A stretch of DNA of 7,596 bases. It comes from an uncultured Ruminococcus sp. GTDB lineage: Bacteria > Bacillota > Clostridia > Oscillospirales > Ruminococcaceae. The notes below the pieces were generated by a model that made no database searches, was not told the origin of the DNA, and worked only from the letters and a program-made list of their open reading frames with translations. The stretch is from positions 1-7,596 of the forward strand of contig CAMHBN010000085.1 in NCBI GenBank assembly GCA_946183385.1, in the 5' to 3' direction. Every line of letters starts with the position of its first letter. The stretch's first letter is position 1. The position numbers and the translations under genes were made by a program. Below are positions 1 to 5,869 of the stretch, piece by piece.

Positions 1-285
1 ACGGTCGAGGTCCATTGTGATGTGGACTATGCCCGAGGACTGCGTGCTCTCGTAGTAGCTCTTTGCCGCCATAAACGCTATCTCGCACGGCACGGACACC
101 GCCCTTGCGAGGTCAGCAAGAAACACGAACGAGCCTTTGAGTATGCTTACGAGGAGTATCGGTCTGCCGTCGTACAGGCTGTCGATGTATCTGCCTGCCT
201 CGGCTATTCGGGCACGTATCTCGTCCTCAGTTATGACAACGCGCTTTATGCCGCTGTCGTAAGCTTCCTTCTTGAAAAGTTCCAT
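1..285 (-). CDS. hpt: Hypoxanthine (guanine) phosphoribosyltransferase, N-terminal part (cut by window edge)
   Basis: Purine salvage enzyme of the cytoplasm. The family transfers phosphoribose from PRPP to hypoxanthine or guanine, giving IMP or GMP. The frame is open from ATG at 285 to the window edge, giving the first 95 residues. Family landmarks visible are ILLVSILKGSFVFLADLA (residues 43-60), holding the LKG pyrophosphate-binding loop, and the region at 72-95 with MAAKSYYES, SSGIVHI and the closing DLD. This matches the usual 'SSY...SSG.V.I..DLD' block. The PRPP-binding 'VEDIIDTG' motif would lie just beyond the edge, so the catalytic half is not seen. A GGAGG sits at 294-298, 8 nt before the start and inside the last codons of the MutS-like gene. 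Only 3 nt separate this start from that gene's stop, so co-transcription and translational coupling are likely. The ORF on the opposite strand at 22-366 is a shadow. Confidence 0.93.
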   Translation of the reverse strand, partial: MELFKKEAYDSGIKRVVITEDEIRARIAEAGRYIDSLYDGRPILLVSILKGSFVFLADLARAVSVPCEIAFMAAKSYYESTQSSGIVHITMDLDR

Positions 286-288
286 TGC

Positions 289-2019
289 TTATACCTCCGT
301 TTTGCTGCCTGTCAGCATTTCATAAGTTACGCCGTATTTTTTCGCTATGTCGCTCGCGTAGGATGAGCCCTCGGGAGATGCGACCTCCACCCTGAACGAG
401 CGCTTTCCGCCGTCGCTCTTCATTATCAGCGAAGCTGCGCGTGCTCCGCTGCTCGTGCTGTTAAGCTCGTCTGCGTCGGAGGCAAGCTTGTGCATATGCG
501 TGTTGTATATCGTGCGCACGCGCTTCTCCATCAGTGCGCGGACGGAATCGCGGGCGATGTAGTAGCCCTCCTCGAACGAGGTCGTCGAGAACGTCTCGTT
601 CATCAGCACGAGGCTGTCCGCGGTGCATTCGTTGTATATCTCCTTGAAGCGGATGCACTCCTCGCCGAGACGTCCGAGGTCCATTGTCTTGTCCTCGTCG
701 GCGGGGAAGTGGGTGTAAATGCTGTCAACGGGACGGTAGGTGAAGCCCTCCGCAGGGACGGATATGCCGCCCTGTGCAAGGACGTAGAGCTGTCCGACTG
801 CCTGTGTTATCGTGGTCTTGCCGCCGCGGTTGGCTCCCGTGAGTATGTACAGCGTATGCTCGGCGTCGAAGTCGAGGTCGTTGGGGACTATCTCGCTCTT
901 GTCCTCAAGTGTGAGCGCGAGCTTGAGGTTGTAGAAGCCGCGCGCTTTCATATCAGCGCCGCCGTCTGCTACATTTGCCTCGCAGAAGCGGGCTCCCGCG
1001 TCGGTAAGCCTGCCAATGAACTCGGCAAATCGGATATAGTACACGAATTCGGGTATCAGCTGGGAGATGTTCACTATCGCGACATTCGCGTATTTGGTGA
1101 GCGTGTCGCGGAGCTTCTTCACCAGCGAGCCCAGCATTTTGTTCAGTATCGTTTCAAGGTAGAACGTGGAATTGCTTGCTCCGTCGTCGTCGGGAGTTCT
1201 CACCACGGTCGCGCGTATGCGTCCGTCAACGAAGGAGTTGTTGCGCACCGCATTGAAGCCGCCGAATTTCTCGATGAACGAAGCCACGTTAGCGGTGTTC
1301 TGCTTGTCTATCTGGTGATAGTGCATATCGCCGTCCCAGTCGGAGGTGTCATTTATCTTGTCCTGCCTGGAGATAGCGTCCGCGAAATTGCTGACTATGC
1401 CCGACTTCTTGAACGGCTTGCTGTTGACCGAGACAAGTCCCATGCTTACGGCTTCAAAGCGCTCGTTCACGTTGATACCGAGGGTGACGCTCTGTACATC
1501 GGAAGCCTTCAGCTTCAGTGCGGCGATGTCCTTCTTCATCTCGGCGAAATACGCCTCGTCGTAGAGCTCATTGATGTTCTCGCGGAGGTCTTTCAGTCCC
1601 TGAGACTGTATCCGCTCATCGGACAGGCACTCGCGCATTGCCTCCACGCATTTTATGTAGTCGCTCAGCTCGTCGAGGCGGTGGAAGAGGTGCCACAGTC
1701 CGAGCTCTTCATCCGAGCTCTTGTGCATCGAGCCGAAGTTGCGTATGAACTCCATCTTGTCGAAGAGCTCCGTCATCTTCTCCCTCAGCTCGGGGAGATC
1801 AAGTATGTCCGCGAACACCTTCTGCCTGTATTCGCAGACGCGCGGGTCGGCGGTCATCTGCGAGATGACGTTCATTATCATCTTCTGTTCCTTGGCGTCG
1901 TCCGTCAGCGACTTGCAGACAGTATCGAGCCCGAGGTCGTGGAGCGTCTCGGCAGAGAGCTGTTTGTACGTTGTTTCGCTCTTGTATGGGTAGAGTATGC
2001 TGAATGATTCGCTGCTCAT
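289..2019 (-). CDS. MutS-like ATPase lacking the mismatch-recognition domain
   Basis: 576-aa protein with a MutS-type core and C-terminal ABC ATPase. In this numbering Walker A is TGANRGGKTT (394-403), the signature-like segment is DLGRLGEE (447-454), Walker B is SLVLMNETFSTTS (469-481), and the H-loop is TIYNTHMHKL (503-512), matching 'TLFATHYHEL' of MutS. PEGSSYASDIAKKYGV (549-564) resembles the MutS 'SYGI.VA..AG' end. No N-terminal F-x-E mismatch-reading domain is visible, and the protein is far shorter than canonical MutS (about 850 aa). It therefore belongs among the MutS-related ATPases of unknown DNA substrate, not classical mismatch repair. The usual Walker B aspartate is Asn474, followed by catalytic Glu475. 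I chose ATG 2019 because AAGGAGG (2026-2032) lies 6 nt upstream; the in-frame ATGs at 2043 and 2025 lie inside the araC gene or touch the ribosome site. It follows araC and precedes hpt in a tight operon. Family sure, function not. Confidence 0.88.
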   Translation of the reverse strand: MSSESFSILYPYKSETTYKQLSAETLHDLGLDTVCKSLTDDAKEQKMIMNVISQMTADPRVCEYRQKVFADILDLPELREKMTELFDKMEFIRNFGSMHKSSDEELGLWHLFHRLDELSDYIKCVEAMRECLSDERIQSQGLKDLRENINELYDEAYFAEMKKDIAALKLKASDVQSVTLGINVNERFEAVSMGLVSVNSKPFKKSGIVSNFADAISRQDKINDTSDWDGDMHYHQIDKQNTANVASFIEKFGGFNAVRNNSFVDGRIRATVVRTPDDDGASNSTFYLETILNKMLGSLVKKLRDTLTKYANVAIVNISQLIPEFVYYIRFAEFIGRLTDAGARFCEANVADGGADMKARGFYNLKLALTLEDKSEIVPNDLDFDAEHTLYILTGANRGGKTTITQAVGQLYVLAQGGISVPAEGFTYRPVDSIYTHFPADEDKTMDLGRLGEECIRFKEIYNECTADSLVLMNETFSTTSFEEGYYIARDSVRALMEKRVRTIYNTHMHKLASDADELNSTSSGARAASLIMKSDGGKRSFRVEVASPEGSSYASDIAKKYGVTYEMLTGSKTEV

Positions 2020-2025
2020 GGTCAT

Positions 2026-2032
2026 CCTCCTT
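2026..2032 (-). promoter_or_regulatory. Ribosome-binding site that decides the start of the MutS-like gene
   Basis: The minus strand reads TAAGGAGGATGACCATGAGC. The AAGGAGG overlaps the TAA stop of araC and is 6 nt from the ATG at 2019. The ATG at 2025 directly abuts it and cannot be served by it. The overlap of stop codon and ribosome site suggests coupled translation of the two genes. Confidence 0.8.
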
Positions 2033-2894
2033 AGTCGCGCCATTTCTTCCTGTAGGCAAAGCAGGTCAGGTTCTCCGCCTTCTTGAACTGGCGGGCAAAG
2101 TAGCTCTGGTCGTTGAAGCCGCAGAGGTGAGATATCTCCTCGACGGACTTGTCAGTGAAGCGCAGCAGCTGCTTGCCGTAGTTTATGCGGCAGCTGATGA
2201 TGTGCTGGAATATGGTCTTGCCGTATATCTTCTTGTACTCGCGGGTGAGGTAGAACTTGCTTATGTAGAACTCCGATGACAGCTTTTCAAGCGAGAGGTC
2301 CTCGCTGAAATGGTCCTCGATGTAGCTGTTTACCGCCGCGAGCTTCTGTTTCAGCGCGGTATCGTATTGGCTCGCGGAGCTGTTGGCTGTAAGCGAGAGG
2401 GTGAGGAGTTCCACTATCAGGCGCGAGGTCAGTATCTCAGCCTCCGGCTTCTTCGCGGCGTTGACCTCTATCATCTCTGTTATCGCGGAGACGTACCTGT
2501 CGAATATAGCGGGTCTGAACACTACTTCCGACTGCCCGAGGAAATAGTCGTGGTACTGCCGTGAGGTCGCGCCGTTGAAGTGTACCCACAGGAGCTCCCA
2601 CGGGTCGTCCTCGGAGCTCTTGTACGTGTGCGATACGCGGCAGTCGATAAAGAAGCAGTCGCCCTTTTTCAGCGGGTAGAAGTGCCCGTCGTATTCGAGC
2701 TCTCCCGTGCCCGACGCTACGGCGACAATGAGGAAGGAGTCGAGGTCGCGGCGGTGCGTGGCGGGAGCGTCCTCGGGCTTTATCACGCCTGTTTCCTGCA
2801 TATAGAAGAACGTGCTCTTGGCGGCGGGGCTCGGTGTGTTGATGATGCGCCGCGAGAATTTGCTCTTGAAATTCATTGATTCGGGGTGTTCCAT
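2031..2894 (-). CDS. AraC-family transcriptional regulator with N-terminal cupin-type sensor
   Basis: 287-aa DNA-binding regulator. Residues about 40-110 form a cupin-like ligand-binding domain: LDSFLIVAVASGTGELEYDG, then YPLKKGDCFFID and ELLWVHFNG, the usual AraC_binding pattern with its G-D turn. The C-terminal 100 residues carry the two helix-turn-helix units. The first is LSLEKLSSEFYISKFYLTREYKK. The second is the family signature KSVEEISHLCGFNDQSYFARQFKK, followed by a short tail ending in KWRD. Such proteins usually bind a sugar or other small molecule and activate a nearby operon; the ligand cannot be read here. The start at 2894 is supported by AAGGAGG at 2901-2907, 5 nt upstream. A strong promoter lies 42 nt further up. 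No carbohydrate or transport operon is next to it; the downstream genes are the MutS-like ATPase and hpt, which are unusual partners for this family. Confidence 0.95.
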   Translation of the reverse strand: MEHPESMNFKSKFSRRIINTPSPAAKSTFFYMQETGVIKPEDAPATHRRDLDSFLIVAVASGTGELEYDGHFYPLKKGDCFFIDCRVSHTYKSSEDDPWELLWVHFNGATSRQYHDYFLGQSEVVFRPAIFDRYVSAITEMIEVNAAKKPEAEILTSRLIVELLTLSLTANSSASQYDTALKQKLAAVNSYIEDHFSEDLSLEKLSSEFYISKFYLTREYKKIYGKTIFQHIISCRINYGKQLLRFTDKSVEEISHLCGFNDQSYFARQFKKAENLTCFAYRKKWRD

Positions 2895-2935
2895 TTAGTC
2901 CTCCTTTCGCGGGGATAACGATGTCTTACACGTAT

Positions 2936-2964
2936 ATTATACAACATTATTGCTGCGATTGCAA
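2936..2964 (-). promoter_or_regulatory. Sigma-A promoter of the araC-mutS-hpt operon
   Basis: On the minus strand the -35 box is TTGCAA (2964-2959) and the -10 box is a perfect TATAAT (2941-2936), separated by exactly 17 bp. Transcription would begin near 2929, about 35 nt before the araC start codon. This is one of the best promoter matches in the window. Confidence 0.8.
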
Positions 2965-2969
2965 TATGT
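2944..2969. promoter_or_regulatory. Inverted repeat inside the araC promoter, candidate operator
   Basis: TATTGC (2948-2953) and GCAATA (2961-2966) are inverted around a 7-nt centre. The match extends to ACA at 2944-2946 and TGT at 2967-2969 if one bulged base (2947) is allowed. The repeat occupies the spacer and -35 box, a position where a bound dimer would block RNA polymerase. Autoregulation by the AraC protein is possible but unproven, since AraC proteins more often bind direct repeats. Confidence 0.35.
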
Positions 2970-2993
2970 TTATAAAAACTGCTTGTGCTTCAA

Positions 2994-3020
2994 ATACGGG
3001 CGGATAATATCCGCCCCTAC
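2994..3020. repeat. REP-like palindrome (GTAGGGGCGG type) between two genes
   Basis: GGGCGGATA (2998-3006) and TATCCGCCC (3008-3016) form an almost perfect palindrome, able to fold as a 7-bp GC-rich stem with a 5-nt loop. On the minus strand it reads GTAGGGGCGGATATTATCCG and onward. From memory, palindromes beginning GTAGGGGCG are widespread between genes in gut clostridia, so I read this as one copy of such a family. It lies just after the 84-aa gene and could act as a transcript end or RNA stabiliser. There is no T-run on either side, so it is not a standard intrinsic terminator. No second copy occurs in the window. Confidence 0.55.
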
Positions 3021-3271
3021 ATTATGAATACGATTATTGCTGCAAGTACTGCAAATGCCGCAATATAGGTCGATGTGCGGAGAAGTTTTGCTCGTCTGCT
3101 GCGGCGTCTGTACATACTTGCTTCGCCGCCGAAGCAGCGGTCTATCTCGCGGCTCGAGACCTCCGCGGGGAGCTTCCGCACTCCCGCCCGCAGGTAGAAC
3201 ACCGCCTTCTCGAAATAAATGCTGTCAGGGTCGTTGACCTCGATTATCTGCTTGTTTACGCCTTTTATCAT
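3017..3271 (-). CDS. Small C-terminally anchored membrane protein, function unknown
   Basis: 84-aa protein. Residues 1-50 are soluble and mixed in charge (KQIIEVNDPDSIYFEKAVFYL, then RKLPAEVSSREIDRCF). A very basic patch follows at about 54-66 (YRRRSRRAKLLR). The last residues, about 67-84, are a single hydrophobic helix (TYIAAFAVLAAIIVFIM). The basic patch before the helix predicts the N-terminus inside, so it is a tail-anchored protein with almost nothing outside the cell. I recall similar uncharacterised short proteins from clostridia but know no function. GGAGG at 3276-3280 is 4 nt from the ATG, somewhat close. The gene follows the glycosylase gene by 68 nt with no clear promoter between them, so it is probably read from the same transcript. 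Its TAG stop lies in the edge of the REP-like palindrome. Confidence 0.82.
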   Translation of the reverse strand: MIKGVNKQIIEVNDPDSIYFEKAVFYLRAGVRKLPAEVSSREIDRCFGGEASMYRRRSRRAKLLRTSTYIAAFAVLAAIIVFIM

Positions 3272-3339
3272 AATACCTCCAATGTAATGCGCGGTCTTGT
3301 CGGTCGCGTATATGGAGAGTATTGACCGTGCGGCGCGGT

Positions 3340-4152
3340 TTATTCGCTGAGGTTGCGTATGTAGTGGAAGAGGTACTGCTGGGCGATACCCGCATTTTCA
3401 CGCGCGAATTCGGGGAAGCCGTTGGGGTAGTACTCCGCGAGCACGCGCTTTATCCAAACGTCTATCGGGAAAGCCTCCACGCGGTGCATTCCGAACAGGA
3501 GTACGCATTCCGCGACCTTCGGTCCGACGCCTTTTATCGCTTTCAGAGCCGCGCGTGCCTCGTCTATGGGAGCTGACGCTATCGCTGCGAGGTCTGTTTC
3601 GCCCGAATTCACGCGATATGCTCCGTCGCAGAGATATTTCGCGCGGAACCCGCTACGCAGATAGGCGAGGCTGTCGGGAGTCTCCTGCGCGAGCTGCTGC
3701 GCGGTCGGGAAATCCCCGCCGTAGTTGTCGCAGAGGCGGTCGATTATGCCCTTGATACGCGGGATATTGTTGTTCTGGGAAATAATGAAGGAAATAAGGC
3801 ACTCCCAGCTGTCCTGACGGAGAAGGCGTATGCCTCCCGCAAAAGCGCAAGCCTTCGAGAGCGTCTCGTCCTCAGAGAATTGGCGTTTCAGCTCGGTGTA
3901 GTCGGTGTCGAAGTCGAAGTAATCCTTCCATTTCGCGAGGAAGTCCGCCTCCGTCGTGTCGTGGAAGATGAACTCCCCCTTTTTCACCTGCGATACGGTC
4001 AGCCTGTCGTTGACGAAGCTGCCCGTGTAGGTGCAGTCGTAGTCGCTGTCTGTTTTTCGCCAGCGGAATGCCTGTCCGCAGTCGAGAGTCTCGTCGAGGT
4101 CGAGGTCGGGCTCGTGTACGATGATGTCCCTGCCCTTTACCGAAATATCCAT
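3340..4152 (-). CDS. ogg: 8-oxoguanine DNA glycosylase/AP lyase (OGG1 type)
   Basis: 270-aa base-excision repair enzyme that, by family, removes 8-oxoguanine paired with cytosine and nicks the abasic site by beta-elimination. The N-terminal OGG domain shows LDCGQAFRW (23-31), where Gly26 matches the 8-oxoG-reading Gly42 of human OGG1. SFIISQNNNIPRI (121-133) matches 'SFICSSNNNIARI', with Asn127 and Arg132 at the positions that contact the opposite cytosine. GFRAKYL (168-174) keeps the stacking arginine region. The helix-hairpin-helix reads IKGVGPKVAECVL (206-218), with catalytic Lys212, and FPIDVWIKRV (228-237) supplies catalytic Asp231. All key residues are present, so it should be active. 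GGAGG (4161-4165) is 8 nt from the ATG, and a consensus promoter lies just upstream. It is divergent from the TPM lipoprotein gene. An AlkA-type specificity is less likely, because Gly26, Asn127 and Arg132 are OGG features. Confidence 0.94.
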   Translation of the reverse strand: MDISVKGRDIIVHEPDLDLDETLDCGQAFRWRKTDSDYDCTYTGSFVNDRLTVSQVKKGEFIFHDTTEADFLAKWKDYFDFDTDYTELKRQFSEDETLSKACAFAGGIRLLRQDSWECLISFIISQNNNIPRIKGIIDRLCDNYGGDFPTAQQLAQETPDSLAYLRSGFRAKYLCDGAYRVNSGETDLAAIASAPIDEARAALKAIKGVGPKVAECVLLFGMHRVEAFPIDVWIKRVLAEYYPNGFPEFARENAGIAQQYLFHYIRNLSE

Positions 4153-4190
4153 AAAAATGTCCTCCGTTGAAAGAATTTACACTGATATAC

Positions 4191-4224
4191 TTGATTTTTC
4201 AATTAAATTATACTAAAATATAAG
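4191..4224 (+). promoter_or_regulatory. Candidate promoter of the TPM-alarmone synthetase operon
   Basis: Two close readings are possible on the plus strand: TTGATT (4191-4196), 17 bp, TAAAAT (4214-4219); or TTTTCA (4196-4201), 17 bp, TATAAG (4219-4224). The first is the better match. Either starts transcription about 14-20 nt before the ATG at 4245. Both overlap the opposing glycosylase promoter. Confidence 0.45.
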
Positions 4225-4235
4225 AAGTATTACAA
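4207..4235 (-). promoter_or_regulatory. Sigma-A promoter of the glycosylase gene
   Basis: The minus strand shows -35 TTGTAA (4235-4230), a 17-bp spacer and -10 TATAAT (4212-4207). The start would be near 4200, giving a leader of about 48 nt before the ATG at 4152. Confidence 0.75.
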
Positions 4236-4244
4236 GAGCGAGGA

Positions 4245-5141
4245 ATGATTTTTTTGAAAAAAATTTGTGCGGCGGTTGTCCTGACTGCCGTTGTAATTGC
4301 CCTTTCGGGCTGCTCGCGCGGAGTAGGGCTCATTTCGGGAGCCGACGCTCCCGCGGAGACTACTATGGCGACCATTGAAGCCGTCACGGAAGCTCCGCTG
4401 CCAGATACATCGAAGCTTGAGGCTGCCGAGGGAACTTATGTCTACGACAGGGCAGGAGTGCTCACCGCGGAGCAGTCTGCCGAGATAAACAGCTACTGCG
4501 AGAAGCTCTACAGGGAGCGGCTCGTCAATGCGGCTGTCGTCATCGCGGACGATATCGGCGGTAAGACGCCATACCAATACGCTGACGAGTACTACACCGA
4601 CATATACGAGGGCAGGGGAAGCGGTCTTCTGCTGCTCATCAATAACGATACGGGGACGGACTACCTCTACAGGACAGGAAGCTGTCTCAAAGCCATTCCC
4701 GAGGGCGAGGACAGTGTCGCCTTCTTCTGGGCGACCAAGCATATAATGGACGGCGATTACCGCTCGGCGGTGCTGCGCGTGATGGAGCTCGGAGAGAGGT
4801 GTCCGCTGTATGTCTTCGATAACATCGGGCTGTTCTCCGATGAGGAGCTGACTGCGCTCGAGGAGAAGCTTGCCGCGGGGAAGAAGTCCGTGTACGTGCT
4901 CGCGACCTCGAACGGGACGAGCAAATCCAACGAGGAGATATGCCGCAGCTACTTCGAGCGGCGCTCCGAGGACGGCAAGGGCTATATGATAATGCTCGAT
5001 ACCAAGGCGAATGCGGTGGCGGTCGTTTCCGACGAGAAGCTGTCTGCGGACGTTGAGAAGGCTAAGACCGCAGCTGAGAAGCTCCTCAAGGGAGAGGACG
5101 CTCCCGCTGCCGTAAATGAGATAGTCGCCGCGATAGGCTGA
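4245..5141 (+). CDS. Lipoprotein with tandem TPM domains
   Basis: 298-aa envelope protein. KKICAAVVLTAVVIALSGC gives a lipoprotein signal, with lipidation expected at Cys23, so the protein should sit on the outer face of the membrane. A Thr/Ala/Glu-rich tether follows (about 24-62). Residues 65-181 are a TPM domain (also called TPM_phosphatase): YVYDRAGVLTAEQSAEIN, AAVVIADDIGG, YEGRGSGLLLLINN, MDGDYRSAV. Residues 188-297 look like a second, diverged copy: LYVFDNIGLFSDEELTALEE, KGYMIMLDTKANAVAVVS, KGEDAPAAV. TPM proteins are linked to membrane protein quality control and, in plants, to photosystem II repair; the activity here is unknown. Start choice: ATG 4245 has only a weak GAG upstream (4236-4238), whereas the in-frame TTG at 4254 has AGGA 9 nt upstream and begins the textbook MKK signal. 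Either leaves the mature protein unchanged. It heads the operon with the (p)ppGpp synthetase. Confidence 0.85.
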   Translation: MIFLKKICAAVVLTAVVIALSGCSRGVGLISGADAPAETTMATIEAVTEAPLPDTSKLEAAEGTYVYDRAGVLTAEQSAEINSYCEKLYRERLVNAAVVIADDIGGKTPYQYADEYYTDIYEGRGSGLLLLINNDTGTDYLYRTGSCLKAIPEGEDSVAFFWATKHIMDGDYRSAVLRVMELGERCPLYVFDNIGLFSDEELTALEEKLAAGKKSVYVLATSNGTSKSNEEICRSYFERRSEDGKGYMIMLDTKANAVAVVSDEKLSADVEKAKTAAEKLLKGEDAPAAVNEIVAAIG

Positions 5142-5165
5142 TTCCGATAGAAAGGACATAACGCT

Positions 5166-5858
5166 ATGAATGAAATGGATTTCTATCTTGAAAGTATACA
5201 GCAGCTCCCTGCGATAGTTGACAGGGGACCCGACGAAAAGGAGAATATCGCGCGGACGTTCAATGAGTTCGTTGATCTCGCGCACCTGTACGAGTCTGCG
5301 ATAGAGGTCGTCAAGACCTACCTCGGCATCCTCGACAGCGAGTTCAGCATAAAATATCAGCGCAACCCCATTCACGATATCAAGAGCCGCCTGAAATCGG
5401 CGGAGTCGATAATAAATAAGCTTGCGAAGAAGGGTGTGCCGCTCACGCCTGAAAATGCGCGGAAAAACCTGCTCGATATCGCGGGGATAAGAGTGACGTG
5501 CTACTACATCAGCGACATCTATGTGCTTGCGGAGATGCTTTCGCACCGCGACGATTTCGTGGTCATCAAGCAGAAGGACTACATCAAGGACCCCAAGCCC
5601 AGCGGATACAGGAGCTACCACATGATAATCAACGTGCCTGTGTATCTCGCGGCGCAGAAGAAGTACGCGCCCGTGGAGATACAGATTCGCACCATTGCTA
5701 TGGACTTCTGGGCAAGCCTCGAGCACCAGCTCAGATATAAGACCAGCGCGGCGATAACTCCCGAGATATCGCAGGAGCTCCGCGAGTGTGCCGAGCGTAT
5801 TGCCGAGACGGACATACGTATGCAGAAGATTTATCTGGACATAAACGGGATGGATTAA
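5166..5858 (+). CDS. Small alarmone synthetase, (p)ppGpp synthetase (GTP pyrophosphokinase family)
   Basis: 230-aa cytoplasmic enzyme that, by family, moves pyrophosphate from ATP to GTP or GDP to make (p)ppGpp. Only the RelA_SpoT synthetase fold is present; there is no HD hydrolase, TGS or ACT domain, so it is a small alarmone synthetase rather than a ribosome-linked long Rel. Motifs in order: NPIHDIKSRLKSAESIINKL (67-86), DIAGIRVTCYY (104-114) with the metal-binding Asp104, YIKDPKPSGYRSYH (139-152) forming the GTP-recognition loop, and VEIQIRT (170-176) with catalytic Glu171. WASLEHQLRYK (182-192) ends the core. All motifs are intact. It resembles RelQ/YjbM and RelP/YwaC enzymes, but I cannot assign a subclass. 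The AAAGGA at 5151-5156 is 9 nt from the ATG. It lies 24 nt after the TPM gene and 11 nt before the next gene, so it is the middle cistron of an operon. Confidence 0.93.
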   Translation: MNEMDFYLESIQQLPAIVDRGPDEKENIARTFNEFVDLAHLYESAIEVVKTYLGILDSEFSIKYQRNPIHDIKSRLKSAESIINKLAKKGVPLTPENARKNLLDIAGIRVTCYYISDIYVLAEMLSHRDDFVVIKQKDYIKDPKPSGYRSYHMIINVPVYLAAQKKYAPVEIQIRTIAMDFWASLEHQLRYKTSAAITPEISQELRECAERIAETDIRMQKIYLDINGMD

Positions 5859-5869
5859 GGAGGAATAAT

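Noticed and set aside
22..366. Plus-strand open frame of 114 codons at the window edge
   Set aside because: It is antisense to hpt and the end of the MutS-like gene; the minus-strand reading matches phosphoribosyltransferase motifs.
490..2007. Long plus-strand open frame of 505 codons
   Set aside because: It is exactly antisense to the MutS-like gene, has no ribosome site, and its translation has no recognisable domain. High GC with biased codons keeps the opposite frame open.
2020..2043. Earlier start (ATG 2043 or 2025) for the MutS-like protein
   Set aside because: These lie inside the araC gene or directly touch the ribosome site; ATG 2019 has the correct 6-nt spacing.
2998..3016. Palindrome as an intrinsic terminator
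   Set aside because: The stem is good but neither strand has a T-run after it, so I list it as a repeat.
3322..3342. Hairpin after the glycosylase gene (ACCG...CGGT)
   Set aside because: The arms are only 4 bp with a GC-rich loop and no T-run follows; too weak to call a terminator.
4230..5726. Long minus-strand open frame of 498 codons
   Set aside because: It is antisense to the TPM lipoprotein and alarmone synthetase genes, both of which carry clear family motifs. Its translation is rich in Val, Leu, Arg and His without domain structure.
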